Of a DNA stretch of 24,073 nucleotides, positions 11,965 through 20,710 are shown piece after piece. Location: NCBI GenBank assembly GCA_023853785.1, contig JAJIRX010000134.1:1-24073 (forward strand), in the 5' to 3' direction. The notes beneath the pieces were generated by a model that made no database searches, was not told where the DNA came from, and worked only from the letters and a program-made list of their open reading frames with translations. The position numbers were made by a program, and so were the translations under genes. Numbering within the stretch: position 1 is the stretch's first letter; every line of letters starts with the position of its first letter. This DNA is from Psilocybe azurescens. Taxonomy: Eukaryota; Basidiomycota; Agaricomycetes; Agaricales; Agrocybaceae.

Positions 11965-12242
11965 ATTAGATCGTTTCTTGGGGGTTGTTGCCTAAAAACT
12001 GGTCGGTAGTGGCTTACTGGCTTGCATTTGTATATAGAATGGTCGATCCAACTGATCAATTGCAGTCTGCGGGGCATGGAATATATTAAGCAAAAATATC
12101 ATATGCAGCGATACATGGTGCTCAAAGCTCGGGAGTTTGAAATTTTCATACACACTCTAACATGCTACCTATATCAAGACACCTGACACACTTCCACGTT
12201 ATCTGTCTATTATTCAATGCGACGATAAAGATTTATATCTTA

Positions 12243-12428
12243 TCAAAGTTCACTGGCAGGAGAGATGAGTGAATTCATTTGATCCAAATCACCAACCAAC
12301 GAGTCCATCCATCCATCCCTGTCTTCATTCAATTCCGCGAATCTCGTAATCGTCGACTCCACCTTTCTCCAGTTGGGTTTACAAGGTCGAAGCTCACATA
12401 ACTTCAGTAACGCCGGAACCCAGATATC
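12243..12428 (-). pseudogene. Relic of a second DUF6535 gene, C-terminal end only
   Basis: Sixty-one codons plus a stop, minus strand, homologous to the very end of the intact DUF6535 protein. The relic begins DIWVPALLKLCELRP where the intact gene has EIWVPSLLHLCEVRP. Both continue with W-R-x-V-E, then FAELN, and end with a DLDxM segment. By eye about half of the aligned residues are identical. Directly upstream on the minus strand the frame meets a stop and I find no continuation of the ARM-like region or membrane domain, so this is a fragment. A short distant exon cannot be fully excluded. Confidence 0.65.
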
Positions 12429-13080
12429 TTGTTTTCATGCTCATTGCCGTCTATTCCCTCTTGCAACAGAACAACGCAAGCGCTCAGTCACCCTATAAAA
12501 TTAATAATATACTTATGAAAGCCTGGCGTCACCAGGCTCGCTGAGAGCCACTCGGAGAATGACAGGACCACGATATATCGATAGAACAACTGACTGGGCT
12601 ACAGGTGTGTACGGTGCATAGTATCTAATGTGTAAGTCGGTGCCAAAGGAATGGTGTTGGGATCGTAGTCACGTGTATGTAAATGTAGAAGATAAGATAA
12701 TATCGAAAGGGGCTGTGGTAAGACTGGGGCGCCAGGCTTACACTTACTGTTCTTCAAAAGATCTTAGATCTTCTCTCCACATCTCCTGGCAGCCGTTCGC
12801 AACTCGAAGCACATAAACTATGATGTTCTCAAAACGTACGAGCCAGTTGTGGAGATGTCATTTGTTGTTACCTACGACGAAGATCAAAATCTGACGACTG
12901 GAAGGAGCGACGTTGCTTGGATAGAAGCTGTCTGCTCTGGCGAAATCTAATTAATGCCTATCTACTACATATAGCGGTCAGATGAGAATTCAATGTTGTG
13001 CTCTAGGGCCGAAATAGGAGAGTTGACGATATCTCACAGATCATTGCTTCCTGTGATAATGTACTTTTAGTCTGACATCT

Positions 13081-13116
13081 GCTTATCATGCTTATCATGC
13101 TTATCATGCTTATCGT
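13081..13116 (+). repeat. 9-bp tandem repeat, four units
   Basis: GCTTATCAT is repeated three times exactly, followed by a fourth unit GCTTATCGT. No gene overlaps it. Confidence 0.9.
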
Positions 13117-14075
13117 CAACTTTTGTCGCGAAACAGAAGTCTACGGTATCGTCTCTCTCGGAGGAACGACCGATGTTATTCTAGAAATCCGTTGACCAGG
13201 TTATTACTGGGAGTCATGGTTCTCGATTGTCGCTTTTCTTCCGCATTCTTGATAATTTGATAAGCTTGTAGAACAAAATTCCACAGCAAGGGAAATCGAG
13301 GTCATTATTGATTGCCTATCTTTATATCCAAATAATGCTGACGGCATGTAGGCGACAATTCATGGCATCTATTGGTTGATCACTTTGGTCTCAACTTCGT
13401 CAGCAACTCAAGGCCCACCTGGATCCCCAACTTTGATTATCGCTAAGAACCTCGGAGATGATTCAAGAGTAAGGACCCATCATCCACGACTTTCCGTCCC
13501 TATGTGGTGTCGATAACTGAGCGCGGGAGGTGCGTCGCGCCTGGTAGATATTATAAAGGAGTATAAGATAGATAAGATAGATAGTAGGGGTGGAGAGGTC
13601 GGCGGCGTAGGTGCCGCTTCGTCTCCAGGGTGTAGAAAGCCGATGGAAATGTGAAGGTGACCCTTTTCGCACTTCTAAAGGTTCTACTCTACCTGTAATG
13701 TATCTAAGGTACGGGTGTTAGTTGTTACGATATAAAGTAATTAAGGTGATGGGTGGGTGGGATTTTAAGCGATGCTAGGAACGAGATTGGGCAAGGAGTG
13801 AGCTATGCGAAGGGTTTGTATAGTCGTCGTCGTGCGAATTCAAGCGTAGTGTAGAGAAAGATGACGGGATCAAGACACACGTGGTGGCGTCTCCTTCTCA
13901 CGAGAAGTCGTATCTCTCGCGGGTAGTACTACCATTCTAAAGTATAGCAAAGGTGGCCGAAATCTAAAATTTTTGACATTTGCCACCTCATTTTTCATTT
14001 ATAGTCCCTATACTCACGCAACGGACATAAAGACTCGTCCTTCTGCGATTTACACTATCTTTTGCTCTTCATTGG

Positions 14076-15688
14076 ATGGCCAGCGCAAGTACAACAATCA
14101 ATATCTCCACGAACAGTTATGAAATGTAAGTGCAAATGTCTACATCACCGTCGATACTGTCAGTTAACCTAAGTTCTCGTTTTTAGCTGGGTCCATAACT
14201 ACATTCATTATTCGGCTATGTCGTGTCTATTTTACGATCATCTAATCACCTTCGGAACCGAAGTCGACTACATTTGGAGGCGGCCGAAGACACTGAGCGC
14301 CTACCTGTTTTTTATTCATAGATATTTTGTTGTGGTGACAAACGTTATGCTGTTTATCCCCGCGTTTGACGAAGCTACAGGAAGCGGCTCAGGCCCTGAG
14401 GTGATTTCTTTAAATAAAATTTCATTTGATTGGCATATCTAAGTCTTGCAATATCGTACAGAGGTCTGATTTACTGTGACCAGATGTTGGCCAACAAACT
14501 CAATGGAATCACTTCTAGATGCTTCATAGAAGCTCCGGGAATATTTCGTGAATTTCTTGTAGTGGGAAGTGAAATTCTTGTATGCAGTGAGTAAATTTCT
14601 ATCAGCCTCAGGTCTTCCAATGGTTCACTAATGCACGTATTTGCTGAATGTTCAGTATTTCTCAGCCTAAGAATATACGCCCTGTATAAGAGATCACGTC
14701 GCTTGTTACTTTTCATGGTAGTGGTAGCCCTGATCCTCACAGTAACATCGCTGGTATGTCTTGAACCTCCTTTTTTTTGTTTCTTGATATAAGGGTCCTT
14801 AGACTAATCACCAATTTATGTATTGCCAGGTGGTGTTAACTCGTAAACAAGCATCAGATACTACAACACCTGACGGTTGTCAGATTGGCATAGCACAAGA
14901 AACGTATGTACCTGCTCATTGACGGAGTGTACGGGAGTATCTTTTGATCAGTTTTACCTTGTTCTCAAAATTTAATCAGTGCAATCAGTGAGCTTATCTG
15001 CTGGTCTCACATCGTACTAATCCTTTCTAATTCTCAAAATTTATACATAGAATTAGCAGGAGCTTGGGAATGCCTCATCGTATACGATTCTCTTATTTTC
15101 GGACTAATCCTACATCAAATATTGAAGGATAGGACTCGCTTACCTACCATTGGACTGAACAGATTGTCTCTAGAATCTTTGCTTCTGAGAGATGGTGTGT
15201 ACTTTTCCAGATGTTAGGTCTTCTCGTTTAAAATGTTTTATACTACGACAGGTGTTGTATATTACCTGTCAGTATTTCCCTCAAATCATGGTACTCCTTT
15301 TTTGGCCGCTTACAGTGTCTGATAGGATAGCAGTGATACTCAATATGGCTAACACAGTTACTTTCTATGTAATTATGCCACGCTTTTAATACCGTACTTA
15401 TTACTAATAATTCTGTTTAGCTCCCCAAGTGAGTCCCTTTGTTCTCCTAAATTTCTAAGGAAAACTTATCACTGGCTGATTCGTCAGCCAATCTTGCGCG
15501 GTTGTCTGTCTACGCTATCGTGCAAGTGAGAGTCAGACTCTATGATATTCTACATTTGAAGCTGACCGTTGCTTAGTATTTCTGTTATCATGATGTCTCG
15601 GCTCATGCTCAACTTACATGAAAGAGCCGATGTCGGTATAATGTCGAAGCCCTCGCAGATCCCTTCATTTATTTTCGAGGAAACATGA
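14076..15688 (+). CDS. DUF6533 integral membrane protein, 11 exons with micro-exons
   Basis: DUF6533-family membrane protein, a large Agaricomycete family of unknown function with several helices. Exons: 14076-14125, 14187-14400, 14484-14586, 14656-14753, 14830-14903, 14980-14987, 15051-15194, 15252-15267, 15326-15368, 15488-15525 and 15577-15688. They sum to 900 nt, 299 residues plus TGA, without any frame correction. Family signs are YDHLITFGTEVDYIW with a following IHRYF (N-terminal domain), LRIYALYKRSRRLLLFM, the extracellular-like Cys segment DGCQIGIAQET, then AIKLAGAWECLIVYDSLIFG, LLLRDGVVYYLIAVILNMAN and a tail with ISVIMMSRLMLNLHE. Six to seven hydrophobic helices are likely. The 8-nt exon (TGCAATCA) and the 16-nt exon are inferred because only they join the flanking family motifs in phase. 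Least sure are the 83-nt intron at 14401-14483 and the 119-nt intron at 15369-15487. The gene borders the repeat island. Confidence 0.8.
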
Positions 15689-16317
15689 ATAAATCTCGAT
15701 CCAAATGCGCTCATTGTGTAATCATACGTACAAGACGAGTAAAAACTTCTATTTATTACCTGTATGCATATGGTATAAGTCCATATAATTTCGTCGATCC
15801 CGTTGGTCTCAATTTCATGACCAACTCAAGCCCGAATCAATCACCTTGCAACTGTTGGGAACCAGGGGATTCAGCTGTAGAGGTACATTATAAGCTACCA
15901 GGCCAACTGTAAATTTCCCTCCATAATTTCTAACGTATCATTTTTGTGAGTAAACTTGATTGCTCTGAGCTCGTGGTCTGCGTTTCATAGAGTGCTTCAG
16001 AATAGGTGTTATCTTTTATCGTCTTGGCACCTCCCGACGAACCGTAAAACAATCTCACTTCCAAAGCAAAGCACAACAAAAGTCAGCAGATGGCTGGTAC
16101 TCATGGCAGAGTTGAAAGATGAGCGGTGGACATTTGTCACCTTGAGCTTTTGTTTATAGTCCTCATGAAACAACTTGAATCCCAACCTGCTGCATTTTTG
16201 GAGCTTATACCGTATGCTATTCATTCGATTCGTGCGGTTCTGGGCCACCGTGCACTGCAGAATGCAGTCATATACCCAATTGGAATTGAGAAATTAACTT
16301 AAATGACTATGTAGCAG
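15689..16317. other. Spacer after the DUF6533 gene
   Basis: No gene recognised. Open frames here are short and lack family motifs. Near 16230 the stretch TTCTGGGCCACC also occurs near 19871, the first sign of the repeat family that fills the next kilobases. Confidence 0.5.
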
Positions 16318-16410
16318 TTGAGATGCACGTTCGCGGCATTGAAATTTGAGGTGCACGTTCGTGTCAAGTTGAGGTACACGTTCGCGGCATTGAGGTGCAC
16401 GTTCGCGGCA
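16318..16410 (+). repeat. 21-bp minisatellite, about four units
   Basis: Units of the form TTGAGGTGCACGTTCGCGGC plus A lie at 16318-16338, 16346-16366, 16369-16389 and 16390-16410, with small spacers between the first three. Units differ by one to four bases; a partial fifth copy (TTGAGCAC) follows. Each unit carries CG dinucleotides, unlike the DNA to its right. Confidence 0.9.
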
Positions 16411-16462
16411 TTGAGCACTTACGTTTCGTAACTGTTGGCGGAAATATTGATGGCTGTATCTG

Positions 16463-16534
16463 GGCTCCAACTTTTTGAACTTAGCCGAGCATTCCTATTT
16501 CGTCAAGTGCATATGTAAGCTGCCTAGATACATA
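16463..16534 (+). repeat. Repeat R1, copy A, left part
   Basis: Starts GGCTCCAACTTTTTGAAC and ends GCCTAGATACATA. It closely matches 17701-17759 (same strand) and 19793-19864 (opposite strand). Copy A is interrupted by the 1122-bp element that follows; its continuation TGTTTTTGCACATCCTCCCA resumes at 17659-17679. Confidence 0.8.
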
Positions 16535-17656
16535 CAGTTGCGGACAAGCGAAGGCATCAAATTTATTCTGCGAATTATGTAGGTGGCCACACTTACTTAG
16601 ACCTTCTAAAAGTGTTATTATGTGAAATAATTGACCTAATGAATCGATTTCTACGAGCGAAAATTTTAAATTCGCAGTTCTAAGGGAAAAATGGCCAAAA
16701 ATATTGGCCAATGTCGAAAAAATTCGCTAAAATCTCGGAAAATCCTTTTTAGATAGCTTTCAACAAACACAGTCTGATCACAAAAATCGTAACTATCTAT
16801 TGAGCCATTCTCTCACAAAAAATCATTAAATGCTTCCTAAAATAGGCTGACCTCCCAAGAAAAAGAGGAATATACCTTCAATGCTCAAAGCATTCATCAA
16901 GAGTCGCAGTCATGAACACATCTTCCTCCCAAAATTTCACTGAACTAAACCATATTGAGATGGTAAGATTTTTAATTTGAGACAAGTCATATTTTACCTT
17001 ATATCATTACAGTACTAGGGATGGTGCAAATATTGCTACCGTAAGGTCAAGAAGAAAACTTTTCAGGATGCCAAGGATGCTGTGAAGTAATACCTCAAAG
17101 CATGCCCTGCCAAGGTTATACATCAGTTCATCAATTGATCATGGTGTTTCATGAGTGCATACCATTGGGAATTAACTGGACATGCCACAGCATGGGCTGT
17201 GAAGAAGCAAAGACAGCATTGAACAGTATCTCAAAGCACAATAATGTTGATTGAGGCTGTTCTCAACCCACCTTGACAAGATTGCTACCCCTAGATATAC
17301 AAATCTGCCACCCTCAATGGCTCAAGCATTAGTAGATAAAGTAGCATAGAGTCATGATCTCATTCACTTGTGCATCTTTAGAACTTCATTTGCTTGTTGC
17401 ATGATAATAAACTAATCAAAAAAAACAAAAACAAAAAAGATTGTCACCCAGGTCCACCAGAATCGGGCTTCTGACATGCCAAAAGTTGCAAAAATTTAGT
17501 CAAAAAATTTGACCAACTCAAAACCTCATGGGAATTTTACAAAAAGACTGTTTTAGGCTCTATTTGACTGTCCAAATTTGAATCCATCATTAGTTTTGTG
17601 CAGAAAATTTGCATTACTGAGATATCAAATTTGATGTGTTTGCTTGTCTGCAACTG
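16535..17656. mobile_element. 1122-bp TA-flanked inverted-repeat element (Tc1/mariner/pogo type), non-autonomous
   Basis: The ends are inverted repeats starting CAGTTGCGGACAAGC (left) and CAGTTGCAGACAAGC (right, reverse complement). They match at 26 of the first 30 positions. Both ends are flanked by TA (16533-16534 and 17657-17658), as in Tc1/mariner and pogo elements. The flanks join exactly to repeat R1, and an uninterrupted R1 copy with a single TA lies at 19771-19864, so the boundaries are supported by an empty site. No DDE transposase was recognised inside. Two of the four end mismatches are CG to CA changes, consistent with deamination. Confidence 0.8.
16912..17254 (+). pseudogene. Possible decayed zinc-finger-like reading frame inside the 1122-bp element
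   Basis: An ATG frame (16912) meets a good intron-like sequence (GTAAG to TTACAG, about 16963-17012). The next part reads WCKYCYRKVKKKTFQDAKDA with a TAA soon after, then further down WTCHSMGCEEAKTALNSIS ending in a stop. Both blocks share a W..C..C..AK.A pattern, suggesting repeated zinc-binding units. Stops and frame breaks mean it cannot be translated as it stands. No family recognised; may be chance or a captured host fragment. Confidence 0.2.
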
Positions 17657-17688
17657 TATGTTTTTGCACATCCTCCCATTAGCATGGA

Positions 17689-17759
17689 GCAGAACTGCAC
17701 GGCTCCAACTTTTTTGAACTTAGCCGAGCCTTCCTATTTTGTCAAGTGCATATGTAAGC
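17689..17759 (+). repeat. Repeat R1, copy B
   Basis: Contains AGAACTGCACGGCTCC, the same junction as copy C (reverse strand near 19864), then the R1 core up to GCATATGTAAGC. It is cut off before the TA target site and continues into unrelated sequence. Confidence 0.75.
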
Positions 17760-17813
17760 GATATAAATAAATGTTTTTCCCCCATTTTCCTGTACATGAG
17801 TATATCCAAAGCC

Positions 17814-17963
17814 AACAATTTCCCCAGGGTCTACAGCATGTATATAATATGTATATCCAGTTCTTTGAGGTGCACCACCTTTGGTGCAGATTGTGTGCCA
17901 ATTGAGTTATTAAGGTCTGATTAATGTCACAAGTATGTGATTGCATGACAAGAGAACCCTTGG
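17814..17963 (+). repeat. Repeat R2, copy a
   Basis: Diverged copy of the sequence at 19906-20067. Shared blocks are CTACAGCATG, GTGTGCCAATTG and ATGACAAGAGAAC, in the same order. It lies just after R1 copy B, the same order as on the minus strand at copy C, so R1 and R2 are probably parts of one larger element. Confidence 0.65.
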
Positions 17964-18377
17964 CATAACTGAGAATTGTAGCCAGGGGCATGAGTCTCTG
18001 AGATGCAAACTATATATCATTTGAAAGCTGTCACAATTATCTACAAACTGGTACATCTAACTAAGGTTGCTGTGCCCCGAGTACAAAATGCAAACATAAT
18101 CTCTTGGAAATTCCACTGTGCACTGCATTCCATAAACAGAGCCAAGCAACATAATGGTGGCTGACCATGTCAAGTTTGCATACTTGAAACAGGTGCTTTG
18201 TGCAACTGCATCTGTTTTAGGTTGATTCTGTGGCAACATATCTTTCAATATATATGTCTAGGACTTATACATGCTTTGGGAGTTTAATAAAGTACCTCTA
18301 TATAGTTCTCTATATTCCAATTTACAATACAACTTTGTAAAACAGATTGCTAAAGACACAGGCAGCAGCCTATAACA
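17964..18377. other. AT-rich repeat-island spacer, nothing recognised
   Basis: No gene, inverted repeat or known element seen. CG dinucleotides are almost absent. Confidence 0.4.
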
Positions 18378-18842
18378 TCATTCAATTCCAATTTCCCCAC
18401 CCTGAGGTTGAAGAAACTCAGAATAGTAGTTGACCATGTTGGAGAAGACAGTCCATCCATCTCTTGCTCTCAGTATAGGCTCCCCAATAGATTTGTAGAT
18501 CTCTTGGAACAAACTGATTTGTTCATCTGTTCCAAATTGCAGAAGATCTGAGTGGTCATACTTGGCAATTAATTGGTCAATGTCAAAGCCATCTGGAGTT
18601 TTGAGAAGCTGATCTTCACAGTCAAACTCCTCTGGCTGTGTATATATATCAATCCAACATGCACCACTGGGTAGGAGTGAGTCCTTCTGTTTCTGAATGC
18701 AATGATTGCAACTTTCACTGACAATATCATTGAGTTTGAGCTCCACAATCCTTCCCTTATCCACTGTGGAATTATTATGCCTAGGATTTTTAATAACATA
18801 CAGGGTGCAAACATAATCATCCTGTTTGATGCAATGGCTCAT
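18378..18842 (-). CDS. Hypothetical 154-residue open frame in a CG-free block
   Basis: An uninterrupted frame from ATG (18840-18842), preceded in the gene direction by TTTAG, which could be a splice acceptor, so it may be an exon of a longer gene. The protein is acidic and mixed in composition and looks protein-like. It has a CNHC pair (C-x2-H-C), then WIDIYTQPEEFDCEDQ, a KYDHSDLLQFGTDEQ stretch and a GEPILRARDGW segment. No signal peptide or membrane helix. I recognise no family. All arginines use AGA/AGG and no CG occurs in it, as in the surrounding DNA. It could be part of a transposon, a retrocopy, or a long chance frame. Confidence 0.3.
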   Translation of the reverse strand: MSHCIKQDDYVCTLYVIKNPRHNNSTVDKGRIVELKLNDIVSESCNHCIQKQKDSLLPSGACWIDIYTQPEEFDCEDQLLKTPDGFDIDQLIAKYDHSDLLQFGTDEQISLFQEIYKSIGEPILRARDGWTVFSNMVNYYSEFLQPQGGEIGIE

Positions 18843-19591
18843 AGTATGTGCCTAAACCTTCTACTTCACAATTCATCTCTAATATGAATTTTATGTATAA
18901 AGTACTTTTATACAGCTGGGTTAGGCAACAGAGGGGTGAATGGAATCAAATAATGCTGCAACCAGCATCAATGCAACAAGTTCTGCACTTGTTTCAAGCT
19001 TTTAAGCCCTAACAAATTGATTACTGCACTGTTCAGCAACATGGAATTTGGTATTTACCATTAAATTCTTCCTTTTATTTTGATCACTGAGTGTAAATCA
19101 TACCTAGAAGAAGATGGCTCCAGTATGTCTGAATCATAAAGCTCTCATAAGTCCCCAAAGGACACTGAAGGAGAAATAACCAAGTTTGAGCTTGGTAATG
19201 ATCAGAGCTGATCAGCTCAAAGGTCAAGTCTGATACATCAGTTTATGGTGTTAGAGGTTAAATAAAAATATTAGTCTATTAAAAAATCTTATATAGAGTG
19301 CCACTTTGCTCAATATTATGCTTTGCAACTGATATATGCTGAATTTCCCTAAAGCATCTATCTTGAGTGGTACACACTTGGTGTGGTAAGCCACTAGTTA
19401 CATTGCTTGGCTTTATTTATTTATGCAGTGCACACAGGACTTTTCAATAGATTGCACTCATATTTTATCATTATTGTTGGGGGACCCTAATAAATTATAC
19501 TACATATTGTGTAGAAAATTGCAATAGCTTTCAATTTATATATACCTTACATCTTAGAAGCCCATGTTCCACATTGCAGCCATCCTTTATG
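18843..19591. other. AT-rich repeat-island spacer, nothing recognised
   Basis: No coding frame or repeat with a recognisable partner in this window. It lies wholly in the block without CG dinucleotides. Confidence 0.4.
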
Positions 19592-19757
19592 TTGAATGTT
19601 CAAGTTCTCTTGTCATGGAATCATATCACTGTGACATTCCTTATACCTGAGGGAAGTGACTCAATTGGCACACAACCTGTAGGGACTGTTGTGCACCCCA
19701 TAAAAGAATCCCTATGTACTTTAGACATGTTGTATACCCATGGAAAATCATTGTTCT
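19592..19757 (-). repeat. Repeat R2, copy b: left arm of a long inverted repeat
   Basis: Its reverse complement matches 19906-20067 closely (roughly four in five bases by eye), including CATGGGTATACA, GGTTGTGTGCCAATTG and GACAAGAGAACTTGAACAT. The two arms face each other across about 150 bp holding R1 copy C. Confidence 0.8.
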
Positions 19758-19770
19758 CTTAAGATGTGCA

Positions 19771-19864
19771 TGGGAGGATGTGCAAAAACATATGTATCTA
19801 GGCAGCTTACATATGCACTTGACGAAATAGGAAGGCTCAGCTAAGTTCATAAAAAGTTGGAGCC
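19771..19864 (-). repeat. Repeat R1, copy C: empty target site
   Basis: Reverse-strand R1 copy that runs without interruption through GATACA-TA-TGTTTTT at 19785-19798. In copy A this same point is split by the 1122-bp element and the TA is doubled. Confidence 0.85.
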
Positions 19865-19905
19865 ATGCAGTTCTGGGCCACCATACCTGTGCACACTTTA
19901 ATAGA

Positions 19906-20067
19906 ACAACAATTTTTCATGGGTATACAGCATGTTTAAAGTACATATGGATTCTTTTGGGGTGCACAACCTTCTCTGCAGGTTGTGTGCCAATTGTGTC
20001 ACTTCTCTCAGATATAAGGAGTGTCACAGCCCCATGATCCTGTGACAAGAGAACTTGAACATCTGAC
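19906..20067 (+). repeat. Repeat R2, copy c: right arm of a long inverted repeat
   Basis: Inverted partner of 19592-19757 and direct, more diverged partner of 17814-17963. The arms could pair into a hairpin with a loop of about 150 nt. Confidence 0.8.
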
Positions 20068-20710
20068 GTGCAATTTGGCCTGATGGCCATTGTTTTGCAC
20101 AGTGTAATGAGTCCTTTTGTGAGGTTGATTTGAACCATTCTTGCTCACACTTTTTGGCTTTGAAAAATTATAACCCAGATATCAAATAATTTGCTATGCA
20201 CAATATTAAAAATTGGAGAAAAAGCTATTTTAGAATGTTAGGGCTGAATTTGGCACTTTTGGCACATTTATTATGATATTTTGACCCTTACATTAAACAT
20301 AAAAATATACAGAATACAGAATAGTGTGCATGAGAGCTTTTTCTATAAGAGTGCCAAGAATAAGGTTATGAGTCCTATTACAGAGTAATAGACTTGTTCT
20401 TTTAACCAGGGACCCAAACAGCACCATCATTTTCACTATCAGTCAATGTAACTTTGCAACCACATGATATTCATATTCATAATTTTAACCTGTCACTGTA
20501 ATTAAAACATAATTAAGCCATGTCATTTTCAGCAGTTCAGTTACTTCCTGTGTCTATAGTCATGGAAAGTCTTTTCTCTTCTTAGTTATTTGTCTCATGT
20601 GATACTTGTAATTAAATTTAGTCATTTTCAGCTGCTTGGTTACTTCTGTTTTTTTGTGGCAGGTGTTATAGGCCTGAAGGTTTTTATTTTTAGTTATGTC
20701 TCCCATGTGG
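20068..20710. other. Repeat-island spacer with a local duplication
   Basis: No gene seen. GTCATTTTCAGC followed by GGTTACTTC or AGTTACTTC occurs near 20523 and 20621. A related stretch (CTTGGTTACTTCTG, then a T run) is found again near 22338, outside the other end of the 1600-bp element. Confidence 0.4.

Larger units (their letters stand above)
11965..14075. other. Gene-poor stretch with one DUF6535 relic and small repeats
   Basis: No intact gene was found. The stretch holds the DUF6535 C-terminal relic (12243-12428), a 9-bp tandem repeat (13081-13116), a short ATCC run near 12304 and a GATA-rich run near 13562-13585. Remaining open frames are short and unsupported. Confidence 0.55.

Noticed and set aside
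10642..12077. Several long minus-strand frames over the GH7 gene
   Set aside because: They are antisense shadows of GC-rich GH7 codons; no motifs, starts or introns support them.
13081..13116. CRISPR-like array
   Set aside because: The 9-bp units are contiguous with no spacers; this is a simple tandem repeat in a eukaryotic genome.
15685..15912. Small plus-strand frame overlapping the end of the DUF6533 gene
   Set aside because: It starts inside the last codons of the gene and has no recognisable feature; it is probably 3' untranslated sequence.
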